DNA of 6,473 nt from Succinivibrio sp. (lineage in GTDB: Bacteria; Pseudomonadota; Gammaproteobacteria; Enterobacterales; Succinivibrionaceae): assembly GCA_017959135.1 (NCBI GenBank), contig JAGDBH010000184.1:1-6473 (forward strand), given 5' to 3'. Positions 1-6,473 of this stretch are shown here, one piece after another. The notes beneath the pieces were generated by a model. That model was not told where the DNA came from and searched no databases. It saw only the letters and a program-made list of their open reading frames with translations. Made by a program: the position numbers and the translations under genes. Each line of letters opens with the position of its first letter. Positions within the stretch are counted from its first letter, which is position 1.

Positions 1-648
1 AGCGAAATGAAGGCTCAGAACGATCAGGCAAGAAAATATATGGAGCAGGCTGATGCTTTAAAGGCAATCAACAGCAATCCTGCATATGCAAATTACAATT
101 TGCCACAAGATCTTGAATCAATGAAGAAGACATTAGAGGACGTTGAGTACGTAGAGAAAACCTATGAAAAGATGGAAGCTCAGATTGCAGATGGCACTTT
201 AAAACCTAATAAGAATGGTCTGTACAAGATGGACAAGACCTCTGATGACAAGCTTCATGAATTTGTAAACAACGCTGGACACCAGAATTTTCCAAACATT
301 GTCAGAACAGCAGATGGAAGCTTCGACGATCTACACTTTAAGTATGAGCTTGATGATGGTCTTAAGGAACTCAAGCAGTACAAAGAGTTTTTAACTTCAA
401 TGATCAAGGCAGTCGAAGATGGTTCTATTCCAAAAGATATGCTTGGCAAAGGCAAGACCTTAGATACAAATAACATTAACAGTCTGATTACTGCTCTTCA
501 GCATAAAGCTGAAAACTGCAACTCCGATAACCAGACTCAGATGGTTAAGCTTCAGGACAAGATGGGTCAGTACAATGCATATGTCTCAGGTTCATCAGAT
601 ATGATTAAGACCGGCGCTCAACTGCAGCAGAGCATCCTGAAGAACTAG
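1..648 (+). CDS. 3' part of a putative type III secretion needle-tip/filament-like protein
   Basis: The reading frame is open to the left edge (codons for Ser-Glu precede the first ATG at 7) and no ribosome binding site fits in the six bases before that ATG. The gene is therefore probably cut off by the window, with 215 residues visible. The visible part is hydrophilic, has no membrane segment and one cysteine, and is largely helical. A Lys/Glu-rich N-terminal helical stretch is followed by a loop-rich middle with Gly/Asn turns (about residues 65-110). A long C-terminal helix (about 155-213) then runs with amphipathic spacing around QTQMVKLQDKMGQYNAYV. This helix-loop-long-helix plan, with the terminal helix ending at the stop, recalls the secreted hydrophilic T3SS proteins of the EspA/SseB filament and LcrV/IpaD tip families, whose C-terminal helix forms the coiled coil. 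The match is by pattern only. The adjacent partner-switching operon on the opposite strand, a type of regulator known to control T3SS in Bordetella, gives modest support. It could instead be another coiled-coil protein. Confidence 0.4.
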   Translation, partial: SEMKAQNDQARKYMEQADALKAINSNPAYANYNLPQDLESMKKTLEDVEYVEKTYEKMEAQIADGTLKPNKNGLYKMDKTSDDKLHEFVNNAGHQNFPNIVRTADGSFDDLHFKYELDDGLKELKQYKEFLTSMIKAVEDGSIPKDMLGKGKTLDTNNINSLITALQHKAENCNSDNQTQMVKLQDKMGQYNAYVSGSSDMIKTGAQLQQSILKN

Positions 649-674
649 GCGCAGTTTTCATTATTGTCCATTTT

Positions 675-710
675 AAGAGGAAGGTATTCAGGTATCTTTC
701 CTCTTATTTT
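675..710 (+). terminator. Hairpin terminator after the left-edge gene
   Basis: The arm AAGAGGAAGGTA (675-686) and the arm TATCTTTCCTCTT (693-705) can pair around the 6-base loop TTCAGG, with one G-T wobble and a one-base bulge. ATTTT follows at 706-710. It lies 26 bases after the stop codon of the + strand gene. Read on the minus strand the stem is followed by AAAA rather than a T run, so it should act mainly on + transcripts. It also sits downstream of the convergent minus-strand operon that stops at 755, and may partly block read-through there. The rest of the 106-base gap shows nothing else I can support. Confidence 0.6.
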
Positions 711-754
711 CTGAGCTTTAAAGAAAGAAGGAAATCAGATTCAGTTTTGTCAGA

Positions 755-2734
755 CTATTCGGGATAATCTATAACCAGCAGAGTGATATCATCAGATTGA
801 GGAGCATTACCTCTATAGGACAGAATCTGGTTCATCATAACAGCAGAGAAAGTTTTTACATCAAGAGAAGACAGATTATTTACACAGAAATTAATCCTGT
901 TTTCACCAAACAGGTCTTTCTCCTCATTCTGAGCTTCGCTGACTCCGTCAGTATACATAAAGATTCTGGTGTTCTTTTCAATAAAACACTTAAATTCCTT
1001 ATATTCAAAATCAGGTACAACACCAGGAGCTGGACCGCTTAATCCATCGATAACACCTACTTTTTTTCCATGACACAATACAGGCTGACAGTGACCGCCG
1101 TTGGCATAGGTAAGCTCACCTGTTTTTCTATTTAAAATTGCTAGGAACAGCGTTACGAACATCATGTTAGGATTATGCCTACATAAAACTTTATTTACCT
1201 CATTCATAACCGCTGCAGATGACATCTTAAGTGAGAAACATTCTCTTACAATGGTAACAGTCATGACCATAAATAATGCTGCAGGAACACCTTTGTCAGA
1301 TACATCTCCAATTATAAAGGCCACATTGTCATCATCAAGCTCCATAACATCATAAAGATCTCCGCCAACCTCCTTGGCTGGGATCATAGTGCCGTTAATT
1401 CTAAGTGGAGCAAACGCTGGACTATCAAGATTATCAGGAAGAATTCCCAACTGAATATCCTTTGCAGTATTGAGCTCACCTTCAATCTTGCGCTGTCGAT
1501 CCTGTGTTTCCAGAAGATTACAGATATTAGAAGAAAGATTAGTGGTCATTTTAGCAATTGCACTGGAAATCTCGCCTACCTCGTCATTGCGTTTTATGTC
1601 AAACCTGTTGATAAAGCGTCTTACACTGACAATATCTCTTAAATCGAGTTTAGCAATATCCTTGGTATTGCCACTAACCACTGTAAGAGGTTTTACCAGA
1701 TCGGAAACCAAAACCAAAGCAATCAGAATTGCAAAGAAAACAACACCGCAGGCGATCATAATAAACTTATTGGTTTCCTTTCGCTGAGCACTAAGGATCT
1801 CTTTAACTGGAGTTGCAGATACAATATGCAGTCCCATCTGATTGTAATAGGTTATAAGCATCTGGTAATCAATGTCATTGAGCCTGTGGTCATATCTGAT
1901 ATTATGCTTCTGGTTGAACATATCCTGTACCTTTTGGCGTATGTCATCATCAAGATACAGAGGTTCACGTCCATCATGATTCTTTGGTGCAACATGTTTT
2001 CCATCATTATCAGCAATGAAGGTTAGTAAAGTCTTCTGTGAAGTAAGATGTCTGCCTTCAGACTGCATTACATTGTTAAGAGATTCAATAATCTGATTCT
2101 TCACGTAAACAAAACTATCTCTTAGATCATTCTGAGATTCGCATACCACCAGAATACGATGTGAATCCATGGCGGTAATGTTCAAAAGAAAGACCTCATT
2201 GTTTTTTACATCAGTCAGAACATGGAATGTTCCTGGATTATGGAACTGGCGCTGTCGAATATATGTTCCAAGATCATCTCCAAGAATAGTCTTATATTTT
2301 AAGAGTCGTCTGAAATCAGCTTTTACAAAATAAGAATCATTAGGATTAGCCTTGTCAAAAATGAAAGACATAAGACCAGCTTCTCTAGTACTTTCAAACA
2401 TAATACTACGGATAATCGAGCTGCTTCCAATCATGCCTGACGTTTTATCATCAAGCTTATAGGCATCCATAATAGCCTTGGACATCAGTCTTAACTTCTC
2501 TCTTCTTCCGTTTAGAATTACCAGATCTGCAACAACATTACGGTAATAATAACTGTCAAAAATCTCAGAGAACATAATGTTGTTTGAGGTCTGATAGAAG
2601 TGATTCTTCTCAAATGAAGCCTCAGTCTGAATGTAATAAAGTACCGCTACGACCACCAGAATTGGCAGCATAGCAAATACAAGTATCAAGCATAACAATC
2701 TTGATTTAAAACTCAGAGCTGGAATCCGTATCAC
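755..2734 (-). CDS. Membrane sensor SpoIIE/PP2C-type serine phosphatase (RsbU-like), copy 1
   Basis: Predicted to dephosphorylate the STAS protein encoded upstream in the same operon. Numbering is from the GTG at 2734 (659 residues). There is a short cytoplasmic N-terminus, TM1 at about 11-34, a periplasmic domain of about 290 residues (dCACHE-like in size, ending in a QMGLHIVSATPVKEI segment), TM2 at about 324-344, and a HAMP linker at about 345-403 ending in NDEVGEISSAI. A short helix with KDIQLGILP leads into the SpoIIE phosphatase domain to the C-terminus. The metal-binding acidic motifs are all present: GGDLYD (D459), GDVSDKG (D477), YTDGVSEA (D596) and SDDIT (D648/D649), so it should be catalytically active. 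Two starts compete. TTG at 2740 is only 4 bases from AAGGA (2745-2749); GTG at 2734 is 10 bases from it and is preferred slightly. It follows copy 2 by 22 bases and is the last gene of the operon. The catalytic half is strongly similar to copy 2. Confidence 0.9.
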   Translation of the reverse strand: MIRIPALSFKSRLLCLILVFAMLPILVVVAVLYYIQTEASFEKNHFYQTSNNIMFSEIFDSYYYRNVVADLVILNGRREKLRLMSKAIMDAYKLDDKTSGMIGSSSIIRSIMFESTREAGLMSFIFDKANPNDSYFVKADFRRLLKYKTILGDDLGTYIRQRQFHNPGTFHVLTDVKNNEVFLLNITAMDSHRILVVCESQNDLRDSFVYVKNQIIESLNNVMQSEGRHLTSQKTLLTFIADNDGKHVAPKNHDGREPLYLDDDIRQKVQDMFNQKHNIRYDHRLNDIDYQMLITYYNQMGLHIVSATPVKEILSAQRKETNKFIMIACGVVFFAILIALVLVSDLVKPLTVVSGNTKDIAKLDLRDIVSVRRFINRFDIKRNDEVGEISSAIAKMTTNLSSNICNLLETQDRQRKIEGELNTAKDIQLGILPDNLDSPAFAPLRINGTMIPAKEVGGDLYDVMELDDDNVAFIIGDVSDKGVPAALFMVMTVTIVRECFSLKMSSAAVMNEVNKVLCRHNPNMMFVTLFLAILNRKTGELTYANGGHCQPVLCHGKKVGVIDGLSGPAPGVVPDFEYKEFKCFIEKNTRIFMYTDGVSEAQNEEKDLFGENRINFCVNNLSSLDVKTFSAVMMNQILSYRGNAPQSDDITLLVIDYPE

Positions 2735-2756
2735 TCCCAAAAATTCCTTAAAATAT

Positions 2757-4724
2757 CTATATCTTTACACCTAGAATCGTAATGTCATCTGACTGAGGAG
2801 CCTTATTTCTGTACAAAACAAGCTCATTCATCATCCTGCAGCAGATTTTAGCAGGGTCCATTTCATTTACATTTTCTAAAAACTCAACAAGTCTTGTTTC
2901 ACCGTATAGCTCCTGTGCCGAATTCTGAGCTTCACTCACACCATCAGTGTAGAAGATCAGATTACTCTCTGCTGGCACATTAACAGAGAAAGACCTATAT
3001 TCAAAACCTGGGGCTACTCCTATAGCAGGGCCACTAAGCCCCTCAATGACTTCTGTCTTACCATTCTTGACTATGTATGGTAGACAGTGACCACAGTTAA
3101 CATAGGATAATTCTCCACTCTTCTTGTTTAGAATTCCCACAAACAAAGTAACAAACATCATATTAGGATTGTGCAGACACAGGTTCTTGTTTAACTCAAG
3201 AGCTATCCTTTCTACTGGCATTTTAAGAGAAATACACTCTCTTATAAGAATAACAGTCATCGCCATAAACAAGGCTGCGGGGACCCCCTTATCGGAAACA
3301 TCACCGATTACCAGGGCAACCCTATCCTCATCAAAGGAAATTGCATCATAAAGGTCTCCCCCCACTTCCTTTGCAGGAATCTGAAGAGCAGAAATTTTAA
3401 GAGGGCTGAATTCTCGTAGTTCAAGTGATTCAGGAAGAATACCCAACTGTATTTCCTTTGCGGCATTCAGCTCTCCTTCAAGCTGACGCTTTTGGGCATT
3501 GGCTGACAGAAGTTCGATTGCCTTATCAGAGACAGAACTGGACATTTCTTTTAATGTCTCAGCAAGATTTCCAATCTCATCTTTCGAATCAAATTGCAAC
3601 ATTTCGGAGATTTTTTCTATTTCAGCCTTATCTGTAAGATTTGCGCGCTCAATATATTCCGCTGTTTTTGCTATCTTCGTTAAAGCACCAAGAGGCTTAG
3701 CAAGAATCCAGGAACACAGAAAAATACAGCAGACAGCAAGAAGAACTGAGATACCCCAGATAAGAGACATTGAGTCATTTAAAGCATGAATACTGTTAGA
3801 GAGATTGATGGTATAGACAAAGAACCAGCCTGTCTGTTTAAAAAAGAAAATATAGGCATAGTTCACGCTGTCAAGGTATCCTTCCCAGACCTCATCCGTT
3901 CTGGCCTTATCGAGATATTCATCCTTTAAAGTATCTGGTAATTTATATGAAAGCTTTCTGATGATTGATTTTCGCTCTTCTGTAAAAACATAGATATTGG
4001 TAGATTCAGGATCAATTCTGTTGATGGCAGAAATAGTCCCCACAAGGTCCAGAGCAAAGGCCTTTTCAAGAGCATTATCATCATATTCAGCTCTAATAGA
4101 AGAAATATCGTGAAAGAGAACGATAACAAAATCACTGTTAAGTCTTGTTATAGAACCAAGATAGTGTTTTTTTTCATGAACAAAATAGTAATGATAGTAT
4201 TTGTTCATCTCAAAATCTCTTTCTCTAATCAGATCTCCAAGATTTTTTGTATTTAGGGTTCCAACCTTTGCACTTAACAAATCTTGAACTTCTTCTGATA
4301 GAAACAATCCTTCTTTTGGATTAGATGACTTACAGATAAACGTCTGAATTTTCTCTGAATTTGCTGCTCCTAAAATATACGACTCTGCAATATCAATAAG
4401 ATCGTTGTCATTGAATGATATAGCCTGGTTAATACCTTTCTTTACAATGAACAGCTGCTCTTCATTGGTTTGTCTGATGGAAAGGAGAGGAACTATTGCC
4501 TCACTTAATACCCACTGAAAATTCTCATGAACAAAATCCTTCAAAACAGCAGATTCTGATGATATAGATTCTCTTTGTTCCTGAACTATGCTGGTCTTCA
4601 TGGCTCCATAGGAATAATATGAGAACAAAACCAAAGGAACAATGAGTAAGCACAAAGATAAAAGCATTACCTTTGTCTTGAAGCTCATTCTAATACCAGC
4701 ATTTGCTGCTACAGATTTACTCAT
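2757..4724 (-). CDS. Membrane sensor SpoIIE/PP2C-type serine phosphatase (RsbU-like), copy 2
   Basis: Paralogue of the following gene, with the same domain order in 655 residues: TM1 at about 17-38, periplasmic sensor at about 40-318, TM2 at about 319-341, HAMP at about 342-395 (FDSKDEIGNLAETL), and a SpoIIE/PP2C domain from about 420 to the end. Active-site motifs are intact: GGDLYD (D457), GDVSDKG (D475), YTDGVSEA (D593) and SDDIT (D646/D647). Long stretches are shared with copy 1, such as IPAKEVGGDLYD, GDVSDKGVPAALFM and HNPNMMFVTLF. The periplasmic halves keep only islands, for example LGDLIRERDF here and LGTYIRQRQF in copy 1. This points to duplication followed by sensor divergence. Expected role: signal-controlled dephosphorylation of the STAS protein. 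The ATG at 4724 has only a weak GGAT upstream. A second in-frame ATG at 4688 (MSFKTK) starts where the similarity to copy 1 begins, so the first 12 residues are uncertain. It lies 53 bases after the kinase gene. Confidence 0.9.
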   Translation of the reverse strand: MSKSVAANAGIRMSFKTKVMLLSLCLLIVPLVLFSYYSYGAMKTSIVQEQRESISSESAVLKDFVHENFQWVLSEAIVPLLSIRQTNEEQLFIVKKGINQAISFNDNDLIDIAESYILGAANSEKIQTFICKSSNPKEGLFLSEEVQDLLSAKVGTLNTKNLGDLIRERDFEMNKYYHYYFVHEKKHYLGSITRLNSDFVIVLFHDISSIRAEYDDNALEKAFALDLVGTISAINRIDPESTNIYVFTEERKSIIRKLSYKLPDTLKDEYLDKARTDEVWEGYLDSVNYAYIFFFKQTGWFFVYTINLSNSIHALNDSMSLIWGISVLLAVCCIFLCSWILAKPLGALTKIAKTAEYIERANLTDKAEIEKISEMLQFDSKDEIGNLAETLKEMSSSVSDKAIELLSANAQKRQLEGELNAAKEIQLGILPESLELREFSPLKISALQIPAKEVGGDLYDAISFDEDRVALVIGDVSDKGVPAALFMAMTVILIRECISLKMPVERIALELNKNLCLHNPNMMFVTLFVGILNKKSGELSYVNCGHCLPYIVKNGKTEVIEGLSGPAIGVAPGFEYRSFSVNVPAESNLIFYTDGVSEAQNSAQELYGETRLVEFLENVNEMDPAKICCRMMNELVLYRNKAPQSDDITILGVKI

Positions 4725-4777
4725 TTATCCAATCCAACAGTATAGAATTGCTATATACAGCATTCTGCGGTTATCGT

Positions 4778-5209
4778 CTACTTGTTTCCGCTATATCCCT
4801 TTGCTTCAATGAAGATATCAACAACATTGCACTCTTTAAGACGGGAATATATGTAGTGATTAGACATGTTCTTTACAAAATGAATGCCTAAACCGCCAAC
4901 GGGTCTGGATTCAAGAGAATCATTAATGTGAGGGTCTCTTACTTCTTTGAAAGGATTAAATGGTTTGCCTCCGTCTACAAAGGAAATTCTTATATATGGT
5001 TCACCGTCAAAAGTTACAACTCCGACAGAGAACTCTGCATTACCACTCTTTCCGTCATAAGCATAATTACAGATATTGGCAAGAAGCTCTTCTACAACCA
5101 GCTGTGTCTTCATTAACAGAGGCTCTAATTCACCAGTCATGTAATCTCTGAGTTTTTCGTTTATATTCTCGAGCTGATCGATCTTTGCAGGAAGTTTAAC
5201 TGTTATCAT
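4778..5209 (-). CDS. RsbW/SpoIIAB-type anti-sigma kinase (HATPase_c_2)
   Basis: A single GHKL ATPase domain of 143 residues, the usual size for RsbW, SpoIIAB and BtrW. The N box is VVEELLANICNYAYD (E41, N45). The G1 box is FVDGGKPFNPF (D79, G81) and the G2 box is GGLGIHFV (G106, G108), so ATP and Mg binding residues are retained. In the family this protein phosphorylates a serine of its STAS partner and, when STAS is phosphorylated, holds its own target (classically a sigma factor) inactive. It is soluble and cytoplasmic. The start ATG at 5209 has a good AGAGG (5219-5223) 9 bases upstream. Only 17 bases separate it from the STAS stop codon, so the two products are probably made together, as expected for partners. 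The target cannot be read from the sequence. Confidence 0.9.
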   Translation of the reverse strand: MITVKLPAKIDQLENINEKLRDYMTGELEPLLMKTQLVVEELLANICNYAYDGKSGNAEFSVGVVTFDGEPYIRISFVDGGKPFNPFKEVRDPHINDSLESRPVGGLGIHFVKNMSNHYIYSRLKECNVVDIFIEAKGYSGNK

Positions 5210-5226
5210 TGCAAATTACCTCTGAG

Positions 5227-5574
5227 CTAAATAACTGCTGACTTGGCGCTATCCAAATTATCACAGACAGTTATAATCAAATCGAAACCAGAGATCTTAA
5301 AAACCTCATAAACATCAGGAGATAAATTGCAAATCGCTACCTTTCGCCCCTGCTCCTTGCATAGCTTGGCGACCTTCAGAATTGCTCTTAAGCATGCAGA
5401 ACTGATGTAAACCAGTTTAGCAAAGTCAATAACGTAGCCGGATATACCTTCAACAGAACACTGAGGAATTACCTTTTCCTCAAATTCACCTACGCTTAAA
5501 GCGTCCATTCTTCCTTCAACTTTAATCACAGAAATACTTCCGTTATCCAAAGAAGTGTTTATCACTATTTCCAC
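5227..5574 (-). CDS. STAS-domain anti-anti-sigma factor (RsbV/SpoIIAA/BtrV-like)
   Basis: A single STAS domain of 115 residues when started at the GTG at 5574. Typical features are the EGRMDALSVGEFE strand-helix region near residues 21-33 and VIDFAKLVYISSACLR at about 48-63, which carries the phosphorylation site. S59, or its neighbour S58, is the expected acceptor by alignment with RsbV. The common glycine of the SSAGL motif is a cysteine here (C61). In partner switching, the unphosphorylated form binds the HATPase and displaces its target; the phosphorylated form does not. I chose the GTG because AAAGAGGG (5582-5589) lies 7 bases upstream. A longer in-frame TTG start at 5598 has no ribosome binding site and would only add eight polar residues outside the fold. 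First gene of the four-gene signalling operon. Confidence 0.9.
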   Translation of the reverse strand: MEIVINTSLDNGSISVIKVEGRMDALSVGEFEEKVIPQCSVEGISGYVIDFAKLVYISSACLRAILKVAKLCKEQGRKVAICNLSPDVYEVFKISGFDLIITVCDNLDSAKSAVI

Positions 5575-5581
5575 TTTGTAA

Positions 5582-5589
5582 CCCTCTTT
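5582..5589 (-). promoter_or_regulatory. Ribosome binding site that fixes the STAS gene start
   Basis: On the minus strand AAAGAGGG lies 7 bases before the GTG at 5574. The alternative in-frame TTG at 5598 lies upstream of this site and has no purine-rich sequence of its own, so the site decides in favour of the shorter protein. Confidence 0.6.
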
Positions 5590-5615
5590 ACGCGACAAAA
5601 GGTAAATACACTTAG

Positions 5616-5621
5616 ATTATA
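5616..5621 (-). promoter_or_regulatory. Candidate -10 element of the signalling operon
   Basis: A perfect TATAAT on the minus strand lies about 42 bases before the GTG start of the STAS gene. Transcription starting a few bases downstream would give a leader of roughly 35 bases that includes the ribosome binding site. No convincing -35 hexamer is found 16-18 bases upstream, so the promoter may be weak or activator-dependent, or the hexamer may be chance in AT-rich DNA. Confidence 0.35.
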
Positions 5622-5703
5622 GATGTCATAGACAATCAGATGCTGTATTATTTTCGTAAATGTGAAATTCAACAAATGATTTAAGATCAAATTATTAGCT
5701 CCT

Positions 5704-6432
5704 TTACGAAAGGCCAAAAACGTTTTTTTTCAGAAGTAAAACACTTATGAAAATACTGGCAATACACAGTACCTGACCTAAAGTAAAACCGTGAAAATAA
5801 CCTACCACTGAATCGGCTTCACGGAAAAACTCTGTAAAAAATCTAAAAAAACTGTACCCTAAAAGGTAATAGCAGGAAATGCTTAAAGATCTGTTTAAGA
5901 GTCTTCTCTGATACAGCAAATACAGTAAAAGACCAAGCACTGGACCTTCAAAAAAAGCCTCATAAAGCTGCACCGGGTGACGTGGATTATAATCAGCCCC
6001 TTCAAAAATCACTCCCCATGGAAGCTGTGTTACCCTCCCCCAAAGCTCTCCGTTTAGATAGTTACAGAATCTGCCAAGAGGTATAATCACTAGAGCAATG
6101 AGACAGGCTCTGTCCAAAGCCCTGAAAAACAGTTCTCGAGAGCTTTTCGTAAGATACGTACACAGAAGACATCCTGCAATAAGACCGAGAACACCACCGT
6201 GAAACGACATTCCTCCTTTCCATATCTCTAGGACTTCAAAAGGATTATCTAGAAAGTAAAGTGGTTCATAAAAAAAAACGTATCCCAAACGTCCACCTAT
6301 AATTGAACCATTGGCAGCAAACAGAGAATAATTAACTTTTAAACTAAAAGTAAAGAACAAAGAAGGTATCAGCAGATACAGAATAAAACCGAGGAGATAT
6401 ACTCCACCGTAGGATAACGAACCTATATCCAT
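5704..6432 (-). CDS. lgt: Prolipoprotein diacylglyceryl transferase (Lgt), compact form
   Basis: Transfers diacylglycerol from phosphatidylglycerol to the lipobox cysteine of prolipoproteins, the first step of lipoprotein maturation in the inner membrane. The 242 residues are a string of hydrophobic segments with the family signature LGRFCNYLNGELWGRV at 119-134. Residues matching the E. coli catalytic set are present: Y8 (Y26), GGR at 46-48, H78 in GGMSFHGG (H103), R121 (R143), N124, E129 (E151), and Y193/R197/E201 in GYSFFRFFTE (Y235/R239/E243). It is shorter than E. coli Lgt (291). About 18 residues are missing at the N-terminus, the loop before PRHPVQLYE is short, and the C-terminal tail is nearly absent. 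The ATG at 6432 is the only usual start, since an in-frame TGA lies six codons upstream (6448-6450). Only a weak GAGAGA (6444-6449) precedes it. Housekeeping gene; no functional link to the signalling genes is needed. Confidence 0.95.
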   Translation of the reverse strand: MDIGSLSYGGVYLLGFILYLLIPSLFFTFSLKVNYSLFAANGSIIGGRLGYVFFYEPLYFLDNPFEVLEIWKGGMSFHGGVLGLIAGCLLCTYLTKSSRELFFRALDRACLIALVIIPLGRFCNYLNGELWGRVTQLPWGVIFEGADYNPRHPVQLYEAFFEGPVLGLLLYLLYQRRLLNRSLSISCYYLLGYSFFRFFTEFFREADSVVGYFHGFTLGQVLCIASIFISVLLLKKNVFGLS

Positions 6433-6473
6433 ACGCTTATGAATCTCTCATACAAACAGAAAAAATATAACGA

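Noticed and set aside
797..2026. Several + strand ORFs of 63-105 codons opposite phosphatase copy 1
   Set aside because: They lie wholly within a well-supported gene with conserved motifs on the other strand and show no recognisable domain.
4725..4777. TATACT and the near-palindrome GCTGTATATAGC between the kinase and phosphatase genes as an internal promoter or operator
   Set aside because: There is no -35 match at proper spacing, and the inverted repeat is too short and AT-rich to separate from chance.
3124..5151. Further + and - strand ORFs of 62-96 codons over phosphatase copy 2 and the kinase gene
   Set aside because: They overlap confidently identified coding sequence in other frames and match no family I recognise.
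5575..5598. Eight-residue N-terminal extension of the STAS protein from a TTG start
   Set aside because: No ribosome binding site precedes the TTG, whereas a good one sits within this stretch at the right distance from the GTG at 5574.
5640..5703. Terminator after lgt
   Set aside because: Only a four-base-pair stem (TGAT/ATCA) without a T run is present, so read-through from lgt into the operon cannot be excluded.

Overview
The window (about 40% G+C) looks like a low-GC Gram-negative genome. The Lgt has the proteobacterial GRxxNxxNGELWGR signature, and the signalling genes are close to those that control type III secretion (T3SS) in Bordetella and related Proteobacteria. A gammaproteobacterium is my best guess, but nothing here fixes the genus.

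Layout. The left end (1-648, + strand) is the 3' part of a hydrophilic, mostly helical protein. Its C-terminal helix resembles T3SS needle-tip or filament proteins of the EspA/LcrV type; this identification is tentative. It ends at a hairpin terminator (675-710). Everything else is on the minus strand and converges on it. In transcription order, from right to left, these genes are: lgt (prolipoprotein diacylglyceryl transferase), a 129-base gap with a probable promoter, a STAS anti-anti-sigma protein, a RsbW-type HATPase/anti-sigma kinase, and two tandem paralogous membrane phosphatases, each with a periplasmic sensor, HAMP and SpoIIE/PP2C domain. The four signalling genes are 14 to 53 bases apart and read as one operon.

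How it works (inference from RsbUVW, SpoIIAA/AB and Bordetella BtrUVW). The HATPase would phosphorylate the STAS protein. When a phosphatase senses its periplasmic signal, it would dephosphorylate STAS. Unphosphorylated STAS would then bind the HATPase and free whatever it holds. The unusual point is the architecture: one STAS/kinase pair is served by two sensor phosphatases whose catalytic halves are nearly alike but whose sensors have diverged, which suggests two inputs to one switch. No sigma factor or other target is encoded in the window. The neighbouring secretion-like gene makes T3SS control an attractive but unproven hypothesis.
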